Shown: positions 1-8,955, numbered from the stretch's first letter. The stretch: DNA of 64,000 bases from Deltaproteobacteria bacterium HGW-Deltaproteobacteria-18 (GCA_002841885.1 PHBE01000007.1:248001-312000); one strand, 5' to 3'. A program made the numbers and translations. The notes: generated by a model not told the origin, from the sequence alone.

Positions 1-1383
1 AGACATATTCCGTCCGTCGATCGTTTTCTGCAGGATCTGGAGCAGGATCAGGTCCTGACCGGCCTGCCGCGCCAGATGCTCAAGGACCTGGTAGGCGAGT
101 TCCTGGACCTCTGCCGCGAAGAGATCCGCGCCGGGGTAATCAAGGACGAGAGCGCGCTGGCTTTTGCGACCCTGGCCGCACGGGCCGTGGCCTATGCACG
201 GACGCGTTCTCGGCCCCATTTCAGGCGGGTCGTCAACGCCACGGGCGTGGTCATCCACACTAATCTCGGCCGCTCCATCCTGGCCGAAGAGGCTGTCCTG
301 GCCGTGGCCGAGGGGTGCCGCCATTATTCAAATCTGGAGATGGATCTGGATACCGGCCAGCGCGGGAGCCGCTATTCCCACGTCGAGAAGCTGCTCTGCC
401 GCCTGACCGGAGCCGAGGCGGGGCTTGTGGTCAACAACAACGCCGCCGCCGTGCTGCTGGTCCTCGACACCCTGGCCAAGGGCCGCGAGGTCGTGGTCTC
501 GCGCGGGCAGCTGGTCGAGATCGGCGGCTCGTTCCGCATCCCCGAGGTCATGAAGAAGAGCGGGGCCGTGCTGCGCGAGGTCGGGGCCACCAACCGCACC
601 CATCTGCGCGACTACGCGGAGGCCATCGGTCCCGATACCGCCATGCTCATGAAGGTGCACACCTCCAACTACCGCATCATCGGATTCCACAAGGAAGTGG
701 ACCTGTCCGATCTGGTGGCGCTGGGCCGCGAGCGGGGCCTGTCCACCTTCGAGGACCTGGGCAGCGGCAATCTTTTCGATTTTTCCCCCTACGGATTCAT
801 GCCCGAGCCTACGGTGCAGCAGGTGCTCAAAAGCGGGGTGGATGTGGTCACCTTCAGCGGCGACAAGCTGCTGGGCGGTCCCCAGGCTGGCGTGATCGTC
901 GGTCGCCGGGAATTCATCGAGCGCATCAAGAAGAACCAGCTCAACCGGGCCCTGCGCATCGACAAGATGACGCTGGCCGCGCTGGAGGCGACCCTGCGCC
1001 TGTATCTCGACCCTGAGCAGGCCCGGCGCACGGTGCCGACCCTGGCCATGATCACGGCCGGACGGGATGAATTGCGGACCCGGGCCGGACGTCTGCGGCG
1101 CAGGCTGGTCCGGGATCTGGCGGGGCTGGCCTCGGTGGCGGTGAAGCCCGGTTTTTCGCGCGTGGGCGGCGGCTCTTTTCCAGAGCAGGATCTGCCGACA
1201 ACGCTGGTCAGCGTTGCGCCGACGGGCATGGATGTGGACTCCCTGCGCCAGGGCCTGCTGGCGACGGATACCCCGGTCGTAGGGCGGGTGGAGGACGGCG
1301 CGTTCTGCCTCGATCCACGCACGCTCATGGATGCGGAGTTCGCGGTGGTGGCGGGGGCCATAAAGGCTGTCCTCGCGCAGTGA
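1..1383 (+). CDS. selA: L-seryl-tRNA(Sec) selenium transferase (5' end cut by window edge)
   Basis: PLP enzyme that converts seryl-tRNA(Sec) to selenocysteinyl-tRNA(Sec) using selenophosphate. The reading frame is open from base 1, before the first internal ATG at 76, and its N-terminal residues (HIPSVDRFLQD) fit the SelA start, so only a few codons are missing. The 460 residues present are close to the usual family length of about 460. The PLP lysine lies in TFSGDKLLGGPQAG near residue 289 of the visible part, and the N-terminal NATGVVIHTNLGRS block is intact. Its presence implies selenoproteins in this organism, typically formate dehydrogenases or hydrogenases in sulfate reducers. selB and selD are not in the window. 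Confidence 0.96.
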   Translation, partial: RHIPSVDRFLQDLEQDQVLTGLPRQMLKDLVGEFLDLCREEIRAGVIKDESALAFATLAARAVAYARTRSRPHFRRVVNATGVVIHTNLGRSILAEEAVLAVAEGCRHYSNLEMDLDTGQRGSRYSHVEKLLCRLTGAEAGLVVNNNAAAVLLVLDTLAKGREVVVSRGQLVEIGGSFRIPEVMKKSGAVLREVGATNRTHLRDYAEAIGPDTAMLMKVHTSNYRIIGFHKEVDLSDLVALGRERGLSTFEDLGSGNLFDFSPYGFMPEPTVQQVLKSGVDVVTFSGDKLLGGPQAGVIVGRREFIERIKKNQLNRALRIDKMTLAALEATLRLYLDPEQARRTVPTLAMITAGRDELRTRAGRLRRRLVRDLAGLASVAVKPGFSRVGGGSFPEQDLPTTLVSVAPTGMDVDSLRQGLLATDTPVVGRVEDGAFCLDPRTLMDAEFAVVAGAIKAVLAQ

Positions 1384-1508
1384 TGACGTGAGCATTCCGG
1401 CAGTGCGTCCGATGCATGCCTGTTGAACGAATTTTGCAAGCCGCACATGCGGATAATCGAAGGGACGCGCACCCCGGCACAAGGGGCGCGCAGCAAAGGA
1501 GAATGTCA

Positions 1509-2624
1509 ATGACCAAGGTTCTGGTGCGGCCGGAGATGGAGGGTTTCAAGCCCTATTCGCCTGGCCTGTCCATCGATGAAATAAAGAAACGTTACGGCCT
1601 GGCCCGGGTCATCAAGATGGCCAGCAACGAGAACCCGCTGGGCACGTCCCCCGTGGTTCAGGAGCGGCTCAGGAACGTCAGTCCCATGGCTTTTCGCTAT
1701 GCCCAGGCCGGCTCTCCGGCCCTGACCGAGGCCTTGGCCGCGCATCTGGGCGTGCCCGCCTCCTGCGTGGTGGCGGGCAACGGCTCGGACGAGATCATCG
1801 ATCTTCTGCTGCGCGTGGTGGCCCGGCCCGGTGTGGACAACGTGGTGGCCTTCAAGCCCTGCTTCAGCATCTACGATGTGCAGTCCAGACTGTGTGGTGT
1901 GGAGTTTCGGCAGGCCAGGCTCAACGCCGACTTCTCCTTTCCGTTCGACAAGCTCCTTGCCCTGACCGACGAAAATACCGCCCTGGTTTTCGTGACCAAT
2001 CCGGACAACCCCTCGGGCCATGCCTGTCCGGCATCAGACCTGATCGAGCTTGCGGCCATGCTGCCGGCGCGTGCGCTCCTGGTGGTGGATGAGGCCTATG
2101 TCGATTTCGCCGAGCCGCTTGAGGCCTACAGCATGCTCCCGCACCTGGGCACGATCCCCAATCTGGTCGTCCTGCGCACTTTTTCCAAGATGTACGGGCT
2201 GGCGGGCCTGCGCCTTGGCTACGGGCTCATGCCCGAGTGGCTGGCGGACCTGCTGCTGCGGGTCAAGTTGCCCTTCAGCGTGAACATCCTGGCCGAGCAG
2301 GCCGGACTGGCCGCTCTTGATGACGACATCTTCGTGTCCCAGACCCTGCTCGTCGTGAGTGAGGGCCGCCGCCTGCTGGAGCGCGAGCTTTCGGCCATGG
2401 GCTGCAAGGTCTGGCCGTCACAGGCGAATTTTCTGATGTTCGAGCCGCCCATGGACGCGCGCACCCTTTTTGAGGCATTATTGGCCAGAGGGGTCATCAT
2501 ACGCCCCCTGAGCAGTTATGGCATGCCCGAGAAGCTGCGTGTCAGCATCGGCAACGAGGAAGAGAATCTGGAATTTCTGGCCAAAACAGCGGAGGTGCTG
2601 CGTGATCACAATCGTCACTCTTGA
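1509..2624 (+). CDS. hisC: Histidinol-phosphate aminotransferase
   Basis: Class I/II PLP aminotransferase of histidine biosynthesis, converting imidazole acetol phosphate to histidinol phosphate. Family signatures are KMASNENPLG near the N-terminus, NPDNPSG in the cofactor region and FSKMYGLAGLRLG with the PLP lysine. I chose ATG 1509 over ATG 1503 because an AAGGAG at 1496-1501 stands 7 bases from 1509 but only 1 base from 1503. The product is 371 residues, normal for HisC. The downstream cmk starts inside its last codons, so the two are probably translated together. HisC-type enzymes can also accept aromatic substrates, so the exact role is inferred from family resemblance. Confidence 0.93.
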   Translation: MTKVLVRPEMEGFKPYSPGLSIDEIKKRYGLARVIKMASNENPLGTSPVVQERLRNVSPMAFRYAQAGSPALTEALAAHLGVPASCVVAGNGSDEIIDLLLRVVARPGVDNVVAFKPCFSIYDVQSRLCGVEFRQARLNADFSFPFDKLLALTDENTALVFVTNPDNPSGHACPASDLIELAAMLPARALLVVDEAYVDFAEPLEAYSMLPHLGTIPNLVVLRTFSKMYGLAGLRLGYGLMPEWLADLLLRVKLPFSVNILAEQAGLAALDDDIFVSQTLLVVSEGRRLLERELSAMGCKVWPSQANFLMFEPPMDARTLFEALLARGVIIRPLSSYGMPEKLRVSIGNEEENLEFLAKTAEVLRDHNRHS

Positions 2625-3276
2625 TGGACCGGCCGGGGTGGGCAAGACGACCATCGCCCGTGAGCTGGCGGACCGCCTGGGCATCGCCTATCTGGATACC
2701 GGAGCCATGTTTCGCTCCGTGGCGCTTTTTTTCGGGGACGGAGGCTGGGAGCAGCCCGTTGACCAGCTGGTGCCCGAACTCAATCGTCTGGATTTCGACC
2801 TGGAGGGGACGGGAAAATATTCCGAATTGCTCCTGAACGGGATGCCCCTGGACCCGGATATCCGCAAGGAGGAAGTGGGGCTGTGGGCCTCGCACTTGGG
2901 CCGCATTCCAGTGGTGCGCGATTTTCTGCGCCGCAACCAGCAGGCCATCGGCCGGACCACCTCTCTTGTGGCCGAGGGCCGGGACATGGGCAGCGTGATC
3001 TTTCCGAACGCCCGGCACAAGTTCTTCATGGACGCATCCATCGACGTGCGTGCCAAGCGCCGACACGCGCAGCTTACGGCCATGGGCATGGATGAGGACC
3101 TGGAGCGCATCCGCGGCCAGATCCGCATCCGTGACGACCAGGACCGCAACCGGGTGGTGGCTCCCTTAAAGCCCGCCCTGGACGCCGTGATTATCGACAC
3201 CAGCGCGCTGGACGCGGATCGGGTGCTGGAGAAGATCGTGGAGCATATTCGGCAGAAAGGTCTTCTGGACGATTGA
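2602..3276 (+). CDS. cmk: Cytidylate kinase
   Basis: Phosphorylates CMP and dCMP with ATP in pyrimidine nucleotide salvage. The P-loop is DGPAGVGKTT at residues 8-17, and the (d)CMP kinase core follows (DTGAMFRSVA, AEGRDMGSVIFPNA). I propose a GTG start at 2602, with GGAGG at 2591-2595 six bases upstream. This gives 224 residues, typical of Cmk, and overlaps the end of hisC by 23 bases, which suggests translational coupling. An upstream ATG at 2518 would add 28 residues that belong to the hisC frame. A short hairpin repeat lies just downstream, and mazG converges from the other strand. Confidence 0.93.
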   Translation: MITIVTLDGPAGVGKTTIARELADRLGIAYLDTGAMFRSVALFFGDGGWEQPVDQLVPELNRLDFDLEGTGKYSELLLNGMPLDPDIRKEEVGLWASHLGRIPVVRDFLRRNQQAIGRTTSLVAEGRDMGSVIFPNARHKFFMDASIDVRAKRRHAQLTAMGMDEDLERIRGQIRIRDDQDRNRVVAPLKPALDAVIIDTSALDADRVLEKIVEHIRQKGLLDD

Positions 3277-3315
3277 AAAATTCGTTTTGGAACGCGTTGT
3301 TTCCTGATTTTGAGA

Positions 3316-3337
3316 GGGCGGCCACATAGGGCCGCCC
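3316..3337. repeat. Short palindromic repeat (REP-like) between cmk and mazG
   Basis: A perfect 8-bp inverted repeat, GGGCGGCC and GGCCGCCC, separated by ACATAG and followed by CCTACGG. No run of T follows on either strand, so it is a poor intrinsic terminator. It resembles the short dispersed GTAGGGGCGGCC-type palindromes common in intergenic regions of many bacteria. I saw no second copy in this window, so calling it a repeat family is inference. Confidence 0.5.
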
Positions 3338-3376
3338 CTACGGTATTGTTTATTTCCGTCTTGTCGTGATGGATTT

Positions 3377-4156
3377 TCAGCGACCGGCCTTGATTTCGTC
3401 CCAAAGTTTGTCCATCTCCTCCAAAGAGAGCTTGTCCAGTTCCAGGCCGCGCTCGCGGGCAAGTTTTTCCATGGACTCGAAGCGTTGCAGGAACTTGGCG
3501 TTGGCCACGGCCAGGGCCGAGTTGGCCTTGATTCCGCGCCGTCTGCCGTATTCCACCAGCGAAAACAGATAGTCCCCGAATTCCTCTTCCTTTGCCGCCG
3601 CGTCGTCCGAAGCCAGCGCGGCCTGCAACTCCTTCCATTCCTCGACCAACTTCTTTTCCTGGTCCGCGTCCGTGGCCCAGGTGAAGCCCGTACGGGCCGC
3701 CTTGGAGTTGATGCGGTAGGCGCGCAGCAGCGGCGGCAGGCTTGCAGGCAGGGATGCGAACACGCCGGGATCCTTGTCTTTTTCGGCTTTCTCCTGCTTC
3801 TTGATCTGCTCCCAGTTCTTGATCACTTCGGCCACGTCGGCGGCTTTTTCGCCATAAACGTGGGGATGGCGGCGGATCATCTTGGCCACGTTTCCGGCCA
3901 GCGCGGTCTCCAGGAAATCAGGGATCTCCCGGTCGTGGCAGCGGCCGATGAAGAGCAGCAGGAAGAGTACATCGCCAAGCTCTTCGGCGATCTCGGACTT
4001 GTCGTCCTGCCGGATGGCTTCCACCAGCTCGAAACATTCCTCCACCAGATAGTCGCACATGGACTGGGGGGTCTGCTCCTTGTCCCAGGGGCAGCCGTCC
4101 GGTCCGGTCAGGGTGTCGATGACTTCTATTATGCGTTCGAAATTATTCTTTTCCAC
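3377..4156 (-). CDS. mazG: Nucleoside triphosphate pyrophosphohydrolase MazG
   Basis: Hydrolyses (d)NTPs to monophosphates and pyrophosphate, and is thought to act in nucleotide-pool cleaning and stringent-response control. It has two tandem MazG domains. The first carries GCPWDKEQTPQSM, the metal-binding EECFELVEAI and EELGDVLFLL. The second carries EEWKELQAAL and EEFGDYLFSL. At 259 residues it matches full-length MazG. The start is GTG, preceded by AAAGGA, and overlaps the end of cvpA by 14 bases, so the two form an operon. Confidence 0.94.
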   Translation of the reverse strand: MEKNNFERIIEVIDTLTGPDGCPWDKEQTPQSMCDYLVEECFELVEAIRQDDKSEIAEELGDVLFLLLFIGRCHDREIPDFLETALAGNVAKMIRRHPHVYGEKAADVAEVIKNWEQIKKQEKAEKDKDPGVFASLPASLPPLLRAYRINSKAARTGFTWATDADQEKKLVEEWKELQAALASDDAAAKEEEFGDYLFSLVEYGRRRGIKANSALAVANAKFLQRFESMEKLARERGLELDKLSLEEMDKLWDEIKAGR

Positions 4157-4715
4157 CAGGGGTTCCTTTCATTTCCTTGAGTTTTTCAACGACCCGCTTC
4201 TCCCACTCCTGCTGCAGCTCCTGGCTGCGAATCAGGAACTGGTCGCGCATCTCCTTGGGCAGGGCGTTGGAGAGAATGGTGTTGAAGGTGTTGACGTAGG
4301 GCATGATCTTCGACTCGGTCAGCAATGGAGACCTGGACGGCAGAAAGGCGGTCAGCGCCATGACGATGATGCTGCACAAAAGCGCGCCCTTGAAGAAGCC
4401 GAGCGCGCCGCCGCCGATGCTGTCCACCCAGCCGAGCATGATCATCTGCAGGAGCTTTCTGATCAGTGAGGCGAGCAGGAAGACCACCGCCACGACGCCC
4501 AGAAAGATGGCCAGATAGGCTGCGAGGTTGGCCATGCCGGGGCCACCCGGGAAGTTTTCGACCATAGCCGCAAGCTGCGCGTGATAGGAGTTGGCCAATA
4601 CGAAGCCCAGGACCAGCCCCAGGATGGAGGCGATCTCCTTGACAAGTCCGCGGAAAATGCCGCGCAGGCCCAGAAATCCCAGAATCACGCAGAAGACGAT
4701 ATCCAGAGTGTTCAT
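4143..4715 (-). CDS. cvpA: CvpA family membrane protein
   Basis: CvpA (colicin V production) family inner-membrane protein of 190 residues with four predicted membrane segments. It starts with the family-typical MNTLDIVF and GLRGIFRGLVKEIAS. The start at 4715 is preferred over the upstream in-frame ATG at 4733 because GGGAGG stands six bases before it. The C-terminus is charged and helical (about residues 160-190). In E. coli the family is linked to colicin V secretion and purine-gene context, but the biochemical role is unclear. It overlaps mazG by 14 bases. Confidence 0.88.
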   Translation of the reverse strand: MNTLDIVFCVILGFLGLRGIFRGLVKEIASILGLVLGFVLANSYHAQLAAMVENFPGGPGMANLAAYLAIFLGVVAVVFLLASLIRKLLQMIMLGWVDSIGGGALGFFKGALLCSIIVMALTAFLPSRSPLLTESKIMPYVNTFNTILSNALPKEMRDQFLIRSQELQQEWEKRVVEKLKEMKGTPGGKE

Positions 4716-4884
4716 GCTTAACCTCCCGGTCATTGTGAGGGTCGGCTATCACAAAGGATGGTGATCGGAAAGGGCGCACCGGGCACGACCTTGACAGTGC
4801 AGGGCGCACCTCGTAGACACGAAACCTCGGCTCGTCCGGACTTTTCGGGCGGGGTTACGAGTCAAGAAACATGATGAGGTGACA

Positions 4885-5232
4885 ATGTACGATATCAGAT
4901 TGGTGAAGTTGGTGAACGGCGACATGGTGCTCGGCAAATGGAACGAGGAGAAAGGGGTCATCACTGATCCGGCCATCCTGCAGACCATCCCCACGCAGCA
5001 GGGCGGCATGCAGATGCTGCTGCTTCCTTTCGGCTATCCCTTTGATCAGGAAATGACAGGGGAGATCGAACTCAAGCACGTCATCTATCAGTACAAGACC
5101 GTACCCGAAGAGCTCAAGACCAAGTATCTTGAGGCGACCACCAACCTGACCCTGTCTGCCCCCGGCGGCCTCGGCAACTTGGGCGGCATGGGCGGCGGCG
5201 TGTCCGATTTCAGCAAATTCTTGAAAAAATAA
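4885..5232 (+). CDS. Conserved hypothetical protein, possible Sm-like fold
   Basis: 115-residue protein that I cannot name. The N-terminal 80 residues (VKLVNGDMVLGKW, a proline-containing middle, then GEIELKHVI) follow the strand pattern of small Sm/LSm-like beta barrels, but that is inference from pattern only. The C-terminus is a Gly-rich stretch (GGLGNLGGMGGG) ending SDFSKFLKK, likely flexible. ATG 4885 has GATGAGG about five bases upstream; a GTG at 4879 would add only two residues. It is a single-gene unit closed by a strong terminator at 5253-5280. Confidence 0.7.
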   Translation: MYDIRLVKLVNGDMVLGKWNEEKGVITDPAILQTIPTQQGGMQMLLLPFGYPFDQEMTGEIELKHVIYQYKTVPEELKTKYLEATTNLTLSAPGGLGNLGGMGGGVSDFSKFLKK

Positions 5233-5252
5233 CGCAGCAGGCGCTGCCGGGA

Positions 5253-5280
5253 AAAGGGTGGCTTTCCACCCTTTTTTTTT
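5253..5280 (+). terminator. Intrinsic terminator after the Sm-like gene
   Basis: A perfect 9-bp stem, AAAGGGTGG and CCACCCTTT, closes a CTTT loop and runs into a total of ten T. It ends the transcript of the gene at 4885-5232. Confidence 0.9.
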
Positions 5281-5309
5281 CTTCCCGGCCCTGCGCACGG
5301 CAAGGACTC

Positions 5310-7856
5310 ATGAAGGCTCTGCTCCCCCTCTTTTCCCGCCCCAGTCATTACCTTGGCACCGAGATCAACAGCGTCCACAAGGACCTGAAAACGGTCCGGG
5401 CCCACGTGGCCCTGGCCTTTCCGGATCTCTACGAAGTGGCCATGTCCTATCTTGGACAGAAGATCCTGTACGATATCGTCAACACCACTGACCATTTCTT
5501 CGCAGAGCGGGTCTTTGCGCCCACCGAGGACGTGGCCGGGGTGCTCAGAGCCCACGACGCCCTTCTGGCCACCTTGGAAAGCGACACGCCGCTCAAGGAT
5601 CTGGATGGCGTGCTCTTCAGCATCACGCACGAGCTGTGCTACACAAACGTGCTCTACATGCTCGACCTGGGGGGGATCCCACTCCGTGCCGCACAGCGCA
5701 GCGACGGGCATCCGCTGGTCATCGCCGGAGGAGGTTGCACCTTCAACGCCGAACCGCTGGCCGCTTTTGTCGATGCCATGGTGCTTGGCGACGGGGAGGA
5801 AGTCCTGCCCGAAATGCTCGGACTCATTGCGCGCGGCAAGGACGAGGGCTGGTCCCGCAGTGAACTGATCCGCCGCCTGGCAGAGATTCCCGGCGTGTAT
5901 GTGCCTGCGTTTTTCGAGGACGACGGCAGCGGGGCCATGCGTCCGCTGGACGCCGCGCAGCCGCAGGTTGAAAAGCGCATCGTCATGGACATGAACAAGG
6001 TCTCCTTCCCGACGCGCCAGATCGTGCCCTTCGGCAAGCCCGTGCATGACCGTTATTCCGTCGAGATCGCGCGCGGCTGCACCCGCGGCTGCCGCTTCTG
6101 TCAGGCGGGCATGATCTACCGTCCGGTGCGCGAGCGCGAGGTGGACGTGCTCGGTTCCATCATCGATCGCGGCCTGGCCGAGACGGGCAGCGAGGAGTTG
6201 TCCTTCCTGTCACTCAGCACCGGCGACTTCAGCGCTCTTGAGGCTCTTTTTCTGTCCTCCTACAGCCACTGCAGGCAGGAGCAGGTTTCCATTTCACTGC
6301 CGTCCCTGCGCGTGGGTTCGGTCTCCGAAGACCTGATGCGGCTCATGGGCAAGATCCGGCACACGGGCATGACTCTGGCCCCCGAGGCCGGCACCCAGCG
6401 GCTGCGGAACGTCATCAACAAGGGCGTGACCGAGGAAGAGTTGCTCGACCATACAGGCAAGGCTTTTCGCCTGGGCTGGCAGCAGGTCAAGCTGTATTTC
6501 ATGATGGGCCTGCCCACGGAGACCCGCGAGGACCTGCACGGCATTCTCGATCTCTGCCTGAAGGTCGCGGCCAGTGCCGGAAAGAATGTCAGGCGCCTTC
6601 AGGTCACGGCGGCGGTTTCGCCGTTCGTGCCCAAGCCGCACACCCCTTTCCAGTGGGAGCGGCAGATCTCCATGGCCGAGATCGAGGAGCGACTGGCCTA
6701 TCTGCGCAACATTTTCCGCCCCTACAAGAAGCTCAAGCTCAAGTGGCACCATTCGCACATGACCTGGCTCGAAGGGGTCTTCTCCCGTGGCGACCGGCAT
6801 CTGGCTCCGGCCCTGGAAGTCGCCTATGCCAAGGGAGCGCTTTTCACCAGCTGGTCAGACCATCTGCGTCTTGAGCCGTGGCTGGAGGCTTTTTCCGAAA
6901 CCGGCATCGACGCGGAGTCCTACCTGCGCGAGCGGGATCCGGAGCAGCCTCTGCCCTGGGACCATCTCGCCTCCGGGGTGAGTCGCAAATATCTGCTCAC
7001 CGAGCGCCGTCGCGCCCTGGAAGAGGCCGCGACGCCGGATTGCCGCTACGAGGCGTGCCGGTCCTGCGGGGTCTGCAACCTGGACGGCCGCGAATCCGAA
7101 TTGACGAAGCAGGCTGCAGACCACGACATTGCGCCGGTCATCAACCGCACTACGCGCGACCAGGAAGATGCCGACCTGGTGGATGAGCCGCCAACGGACA
7201 GCGCGGGTCCCGTCGTTGACCTGCACAACAAGGAGCAGCGTTTTCGGCTGTGGTACTCCAAGACCGGCCCGGCCATGTATCTCAGCCAGCTCGAGCTGCA
7301 ACGGATTTTCGAGCGCGCGTTTCGCCGCGCGCGCTTGCCCTTGGCTTTCAGCAGCGGATTCCATCCCGCGCCGCTCCTGTCCTTTGCCCGGGCTCTGCCC
7401 GTTGGCGTCGGCAGCGTCTGCGAGTGGATGGATTTCTTCGTGCGCGAGCACATAAGCGTCGAGGACCTGCCCGCTTTGCTCGAAGCCGAGCTCCCGCAGG
7501 GCATGCGCGTGGTCAAGGTGGACGAGTTGCCGTGTCAGGGCCGGGCACCCATATCGAACCACGAGCGTTTTTCCTTGGGGTTTGTGCGTGCGGAAGCCAG
7601 CCAGCGCTTTGCCGCCCGGCTTCCGGCTTTCCTGGAGGCCACGGAGTGGAAGGTGTTCAAGCGGACCAAGAAGGGCGAGCCCGGAGAAGTGGATGTGCGG
7701 CCCATGGTCAAGTCCATCACGGAGGACGAAAAGGGCTTTGCCATCGATTTCGACTGGCAGACCCTCTATGTCAGTCCGATCTTTGTGCTGCAGGCCGTGG
7801 ATCCTGAATTCACGATGCTGCAGGGACGACTGATCAAGACTGCACAGTTTTTCTGA
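5310..7856 (+). CDS. Radical SAM protein, TIGR03960 type fused to a TIGR03936/DUF2344 domain
   Basis: 848-residue fusion. Residues 1-230 resemble the B12-binding-like lead domain of the TIGR03960 family. The radical SAM core follows, with the cluster motif CTRGCRFC at C257, C261 and C264. A four-Cys patch (CRYEACRSCGVC) begins at residue 578, and a DUF2344-type domain (FRLWYSKTGPAMYLSQLEL, SFARALPVGVGS) fills about 640-840. In many bacteria these are two adjacent genes, often near ribonuclease G, which has led to suggestions of RNA modification; the reaction is not established. AAGGA precedes the ATG. The gene ends before a bidirectional terminator. Confidence 0.9.
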   Translation: MKALLPLFSRPSHYLGTEINSVHKDLKTVRAHVALAFPDLYEVAMSYLGQKILYDIVNTTDHFFAERVFAPTEDVAGVLRAHDALLATLESDTPLKDLDGVLFSITHELCYTNVLYMLDLGGIPLRAAQRSDGHPLVIAGGGCTFNAEPLAAFVDAMVLGDGEEVLPEMLGLIARGKDEGWSRSELIRRLAEIPGVYVPAFFEDDGSGAMRPLDAAQPQVEKRIVMDMNKVSFPTRQIVPFGKPVHDRYSVEIARGCTRGCRFCQAGMIYRPVREREVDVLGSIIDRGLAETGSEELSFLSLSTGDFSALEALFLSSYSHCRQEQVSISLPSLRVGSVSEDLMRLMGKIRHTGMTLAPEAGTQRLRNVINKGVTEEELLDHTGKAFRLGWQQVKLYFMMGLPTETREDLHGILDLCLKVAASAGKNVRRLQVTAAVSPFVPKPHTPFQWERQISMAEIEERLAYLRNIFRPYKKLKLKWHHSHMTWLEGVFSRGDRHLAPALEVAYAKGALFTSWSDHLRLEPWLEAFSETGIDAESYLRERDPEQPLPWDHLASGVSRKYLLTERRRALEEAATPDCRYEACRSCGVCNLDGRESELTKQAADHDIAPVINRTTRDQEDADLVDEPPTDSAGPVVDLHNKEQRFRLWYSKTGPAMYLSQLELQRIFERAFRRARLPLAFSSGFHPAPLLSFARALPVGVGSVCEWMDFFVREHISVEDLPALLEAELPQGMRVVKVDELPCQGRAPISNHERFSLGFVRAEASQRFAARLPAFLEATEWKVFKRTKKGEPGEVDVRPMVKSITEDEKGFAIDFDWQTLYVSPIFVLQAVDPEFTMLQGRLIKTAQFF

Positions 7857-7870
7857 AGCTTAAAAATGAA

Positions 7871-7896
7871 AAAGGCGAAGCATGTGCTTCGCCTTT
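7871..7896. terminator. Bidirectional intrinsic terminator
   Basis: A perfect 12-bp inverted repeat, AAAGGCGAAGCA and TGCTTCGCCTTT, lies between the convergent radical SAM gene and mucR. On the minus strand it runs into TTTTT, so it is a strong terminator for mucR. On the plus strand the T run is short. Confidence 0.9.
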
Positions 7897-7917
7897 CCGG
7901 TTTGTGCAGAGGCAAGA

Positions 7918-8310
7918 TTACTTCTTGACCCGTTTTTCCCAGAGCTTCATGTCCTGCATCTTCTTGCGGCGGTCACGAGCCAGGGATTTGGCCACCAGGG
8001 ACGTTCCTTTCTTGTAGCCCCACTTTTCCCGGTATTCTTCGGGAGTGAGACCGTGGGTGGCCAGATGGCGTTTGGTCAGCACCTTGAACGACTTCGAGCA
8101 TTCCATGCAGATGATGCTTTTTTCGCGGATGGCTTTTTTGGCATCATCAAGGGACAGGGTTGCTTCGGGTTCGGGCTGGTTTCCTTCGGCGACGTTCTTG
8201 ATTCCTTCGGTCAACGAACGAATCATGGACGTCAGCTCTTCCTCGTTCATGTTGCGCACACTGGCTTGTGCTTTGACGATTTCGAGCGCTTGTTTTACAT
8301 AATCTTCCAT
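7918..8310 (-). CDS. MucR/Ros family zinc-finger transcriptional regulator
   Basis: 130-residue MucR/Ros-type DNA-binding protein. The zinc-finger core CMECSKSFKVLTKRHLATH and the following GLTPEEYREKWGY are the family hallmark. The N-terminal third is helical and probably oligomerises. The C-terminus is very basic (ARDRRKKMQD, WEKRVKK). MucR proteins in alphaproteobacteria act as nucleoid-associated regulators of surface polysaccharide, motility and cell cycle; targets here are unknown. GGAGG lies upstream and a sigma-70 promoter is visible at 8347-8375. Members often repress their own promoter. Confidence 0.92.
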   Translation of the reverse strand: MEDYVKQALEIVKAQASVRNMNEEELTSMIRSLTEGIKNVAEGNQPEPEATLSLDDAKKAIREKSIICMECSKSFKVLTKRHLATHGLTPEEYREKWGYKKGTSLVAKSLARDRRKKMQDMKLWEKRVKK

Positions 8311-8346
8311 GTGTAACCTCCAACTATCGCGTATTTGTAATTGGCA

Positions 8347-8375
8347 GTGTTAGTTTTCTTCTGTAAATTTGTCAA
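8347..8375 (-). promoter_or_regulatory. Probable sigma-70 promoter of mucR
   Basis: On the minus strand a consensus TTGACA (8370-8375) is followed after exactly 17 bases by TAACAC (8347-8352). This lies about 37 bases upstream of the mucR start, in an AT-rich divergent intergenic region. Confidence 0.6.
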
Positions 8376-8472
8376 CACGCTATAAATGTTTACGGTGATA
8401 CATCAAAAATAAGTACACGATATTTTTTCATTCAGGAAAATTAATCGATAATCACGTTACAGGGAGTAGAAA

Positions 8473-8955
8473 ATGACAATTCCGCATAATGCGCTGAACG
8501 ACATGGCCCAGGTTTTTCATTTTGAATTTTGGCTTCGTTATTATTTTATCGAAGAGCAGGATGGCGCCCTTTTTATTAAATTGACTGAAGAGCAGAAAAC
8601 GCAAATGCAGGCCAAATTCCCCGAGTACTGGGAGTTGGCGGAGAGCGTACTAGGCCGTCCCCTGTCTCCTGAACTGTCTCAGCAATCCGTGGTCGAGTTT
8701 CTCCAAGTCAACTTCGAAGGCAAGAAATATCCTGCCAACACCGTTCTCAAGGTTCTGGACAGCAAGGACTTTTCCGTCGAGATGTATCTGTTCGATACAT
8801 GGGTTGATCTGCACGAAGAGCAACTCATGCAGAAGATATTCGGATTCGACTACTGGATGCACGCCTACGGTGAATGGAAGACAACCGAGAAGGCGCAGCA
8901 ATTGCTTCAGTCCCTCAAGTTGCAGATGCAGGGTGAGCACGGCGCCATGAACTGA
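8473..8955 (+). CDS. Conserved hypothetical protein
   Basis: 160-residue soluble protein that I do not recognise. It is rich in aromatic and acidic residues (FHFEFWLRYYFIEEQDG, FGFDYWMHAYGEW) and has no signal peptide or membrane segment. The start has AGGGAG nine bases upstream. The leader is AT-rich. It is transcribed divergently from mucR and may be under MucR control, which is inference from position alone. No cofactor-binding or catalytic motif was seen. Confidence 0.75.
   Translation: MTIPHNALNDMAQVFHFEFWLRYYFIEEQDGALFIKLTEEQKTQMQAKFPEYWELAESVLGRPLSPELSQQSVVEFLQVNFEGKKYPANTVLKVLDSKDFSVEMYLFDTWVDLHEEQLMQKIFGFDYWMHAYGEWKTTEKAQQLLQSLKLQMQGEHGAMN

Noticed and set aside
328-1509. Minus-strand frame of 393 codons opposite selA
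   Set aside because: Shadow of selA; no ribosome site and His/Arg/Gln-rich composition typical of antisense frames.
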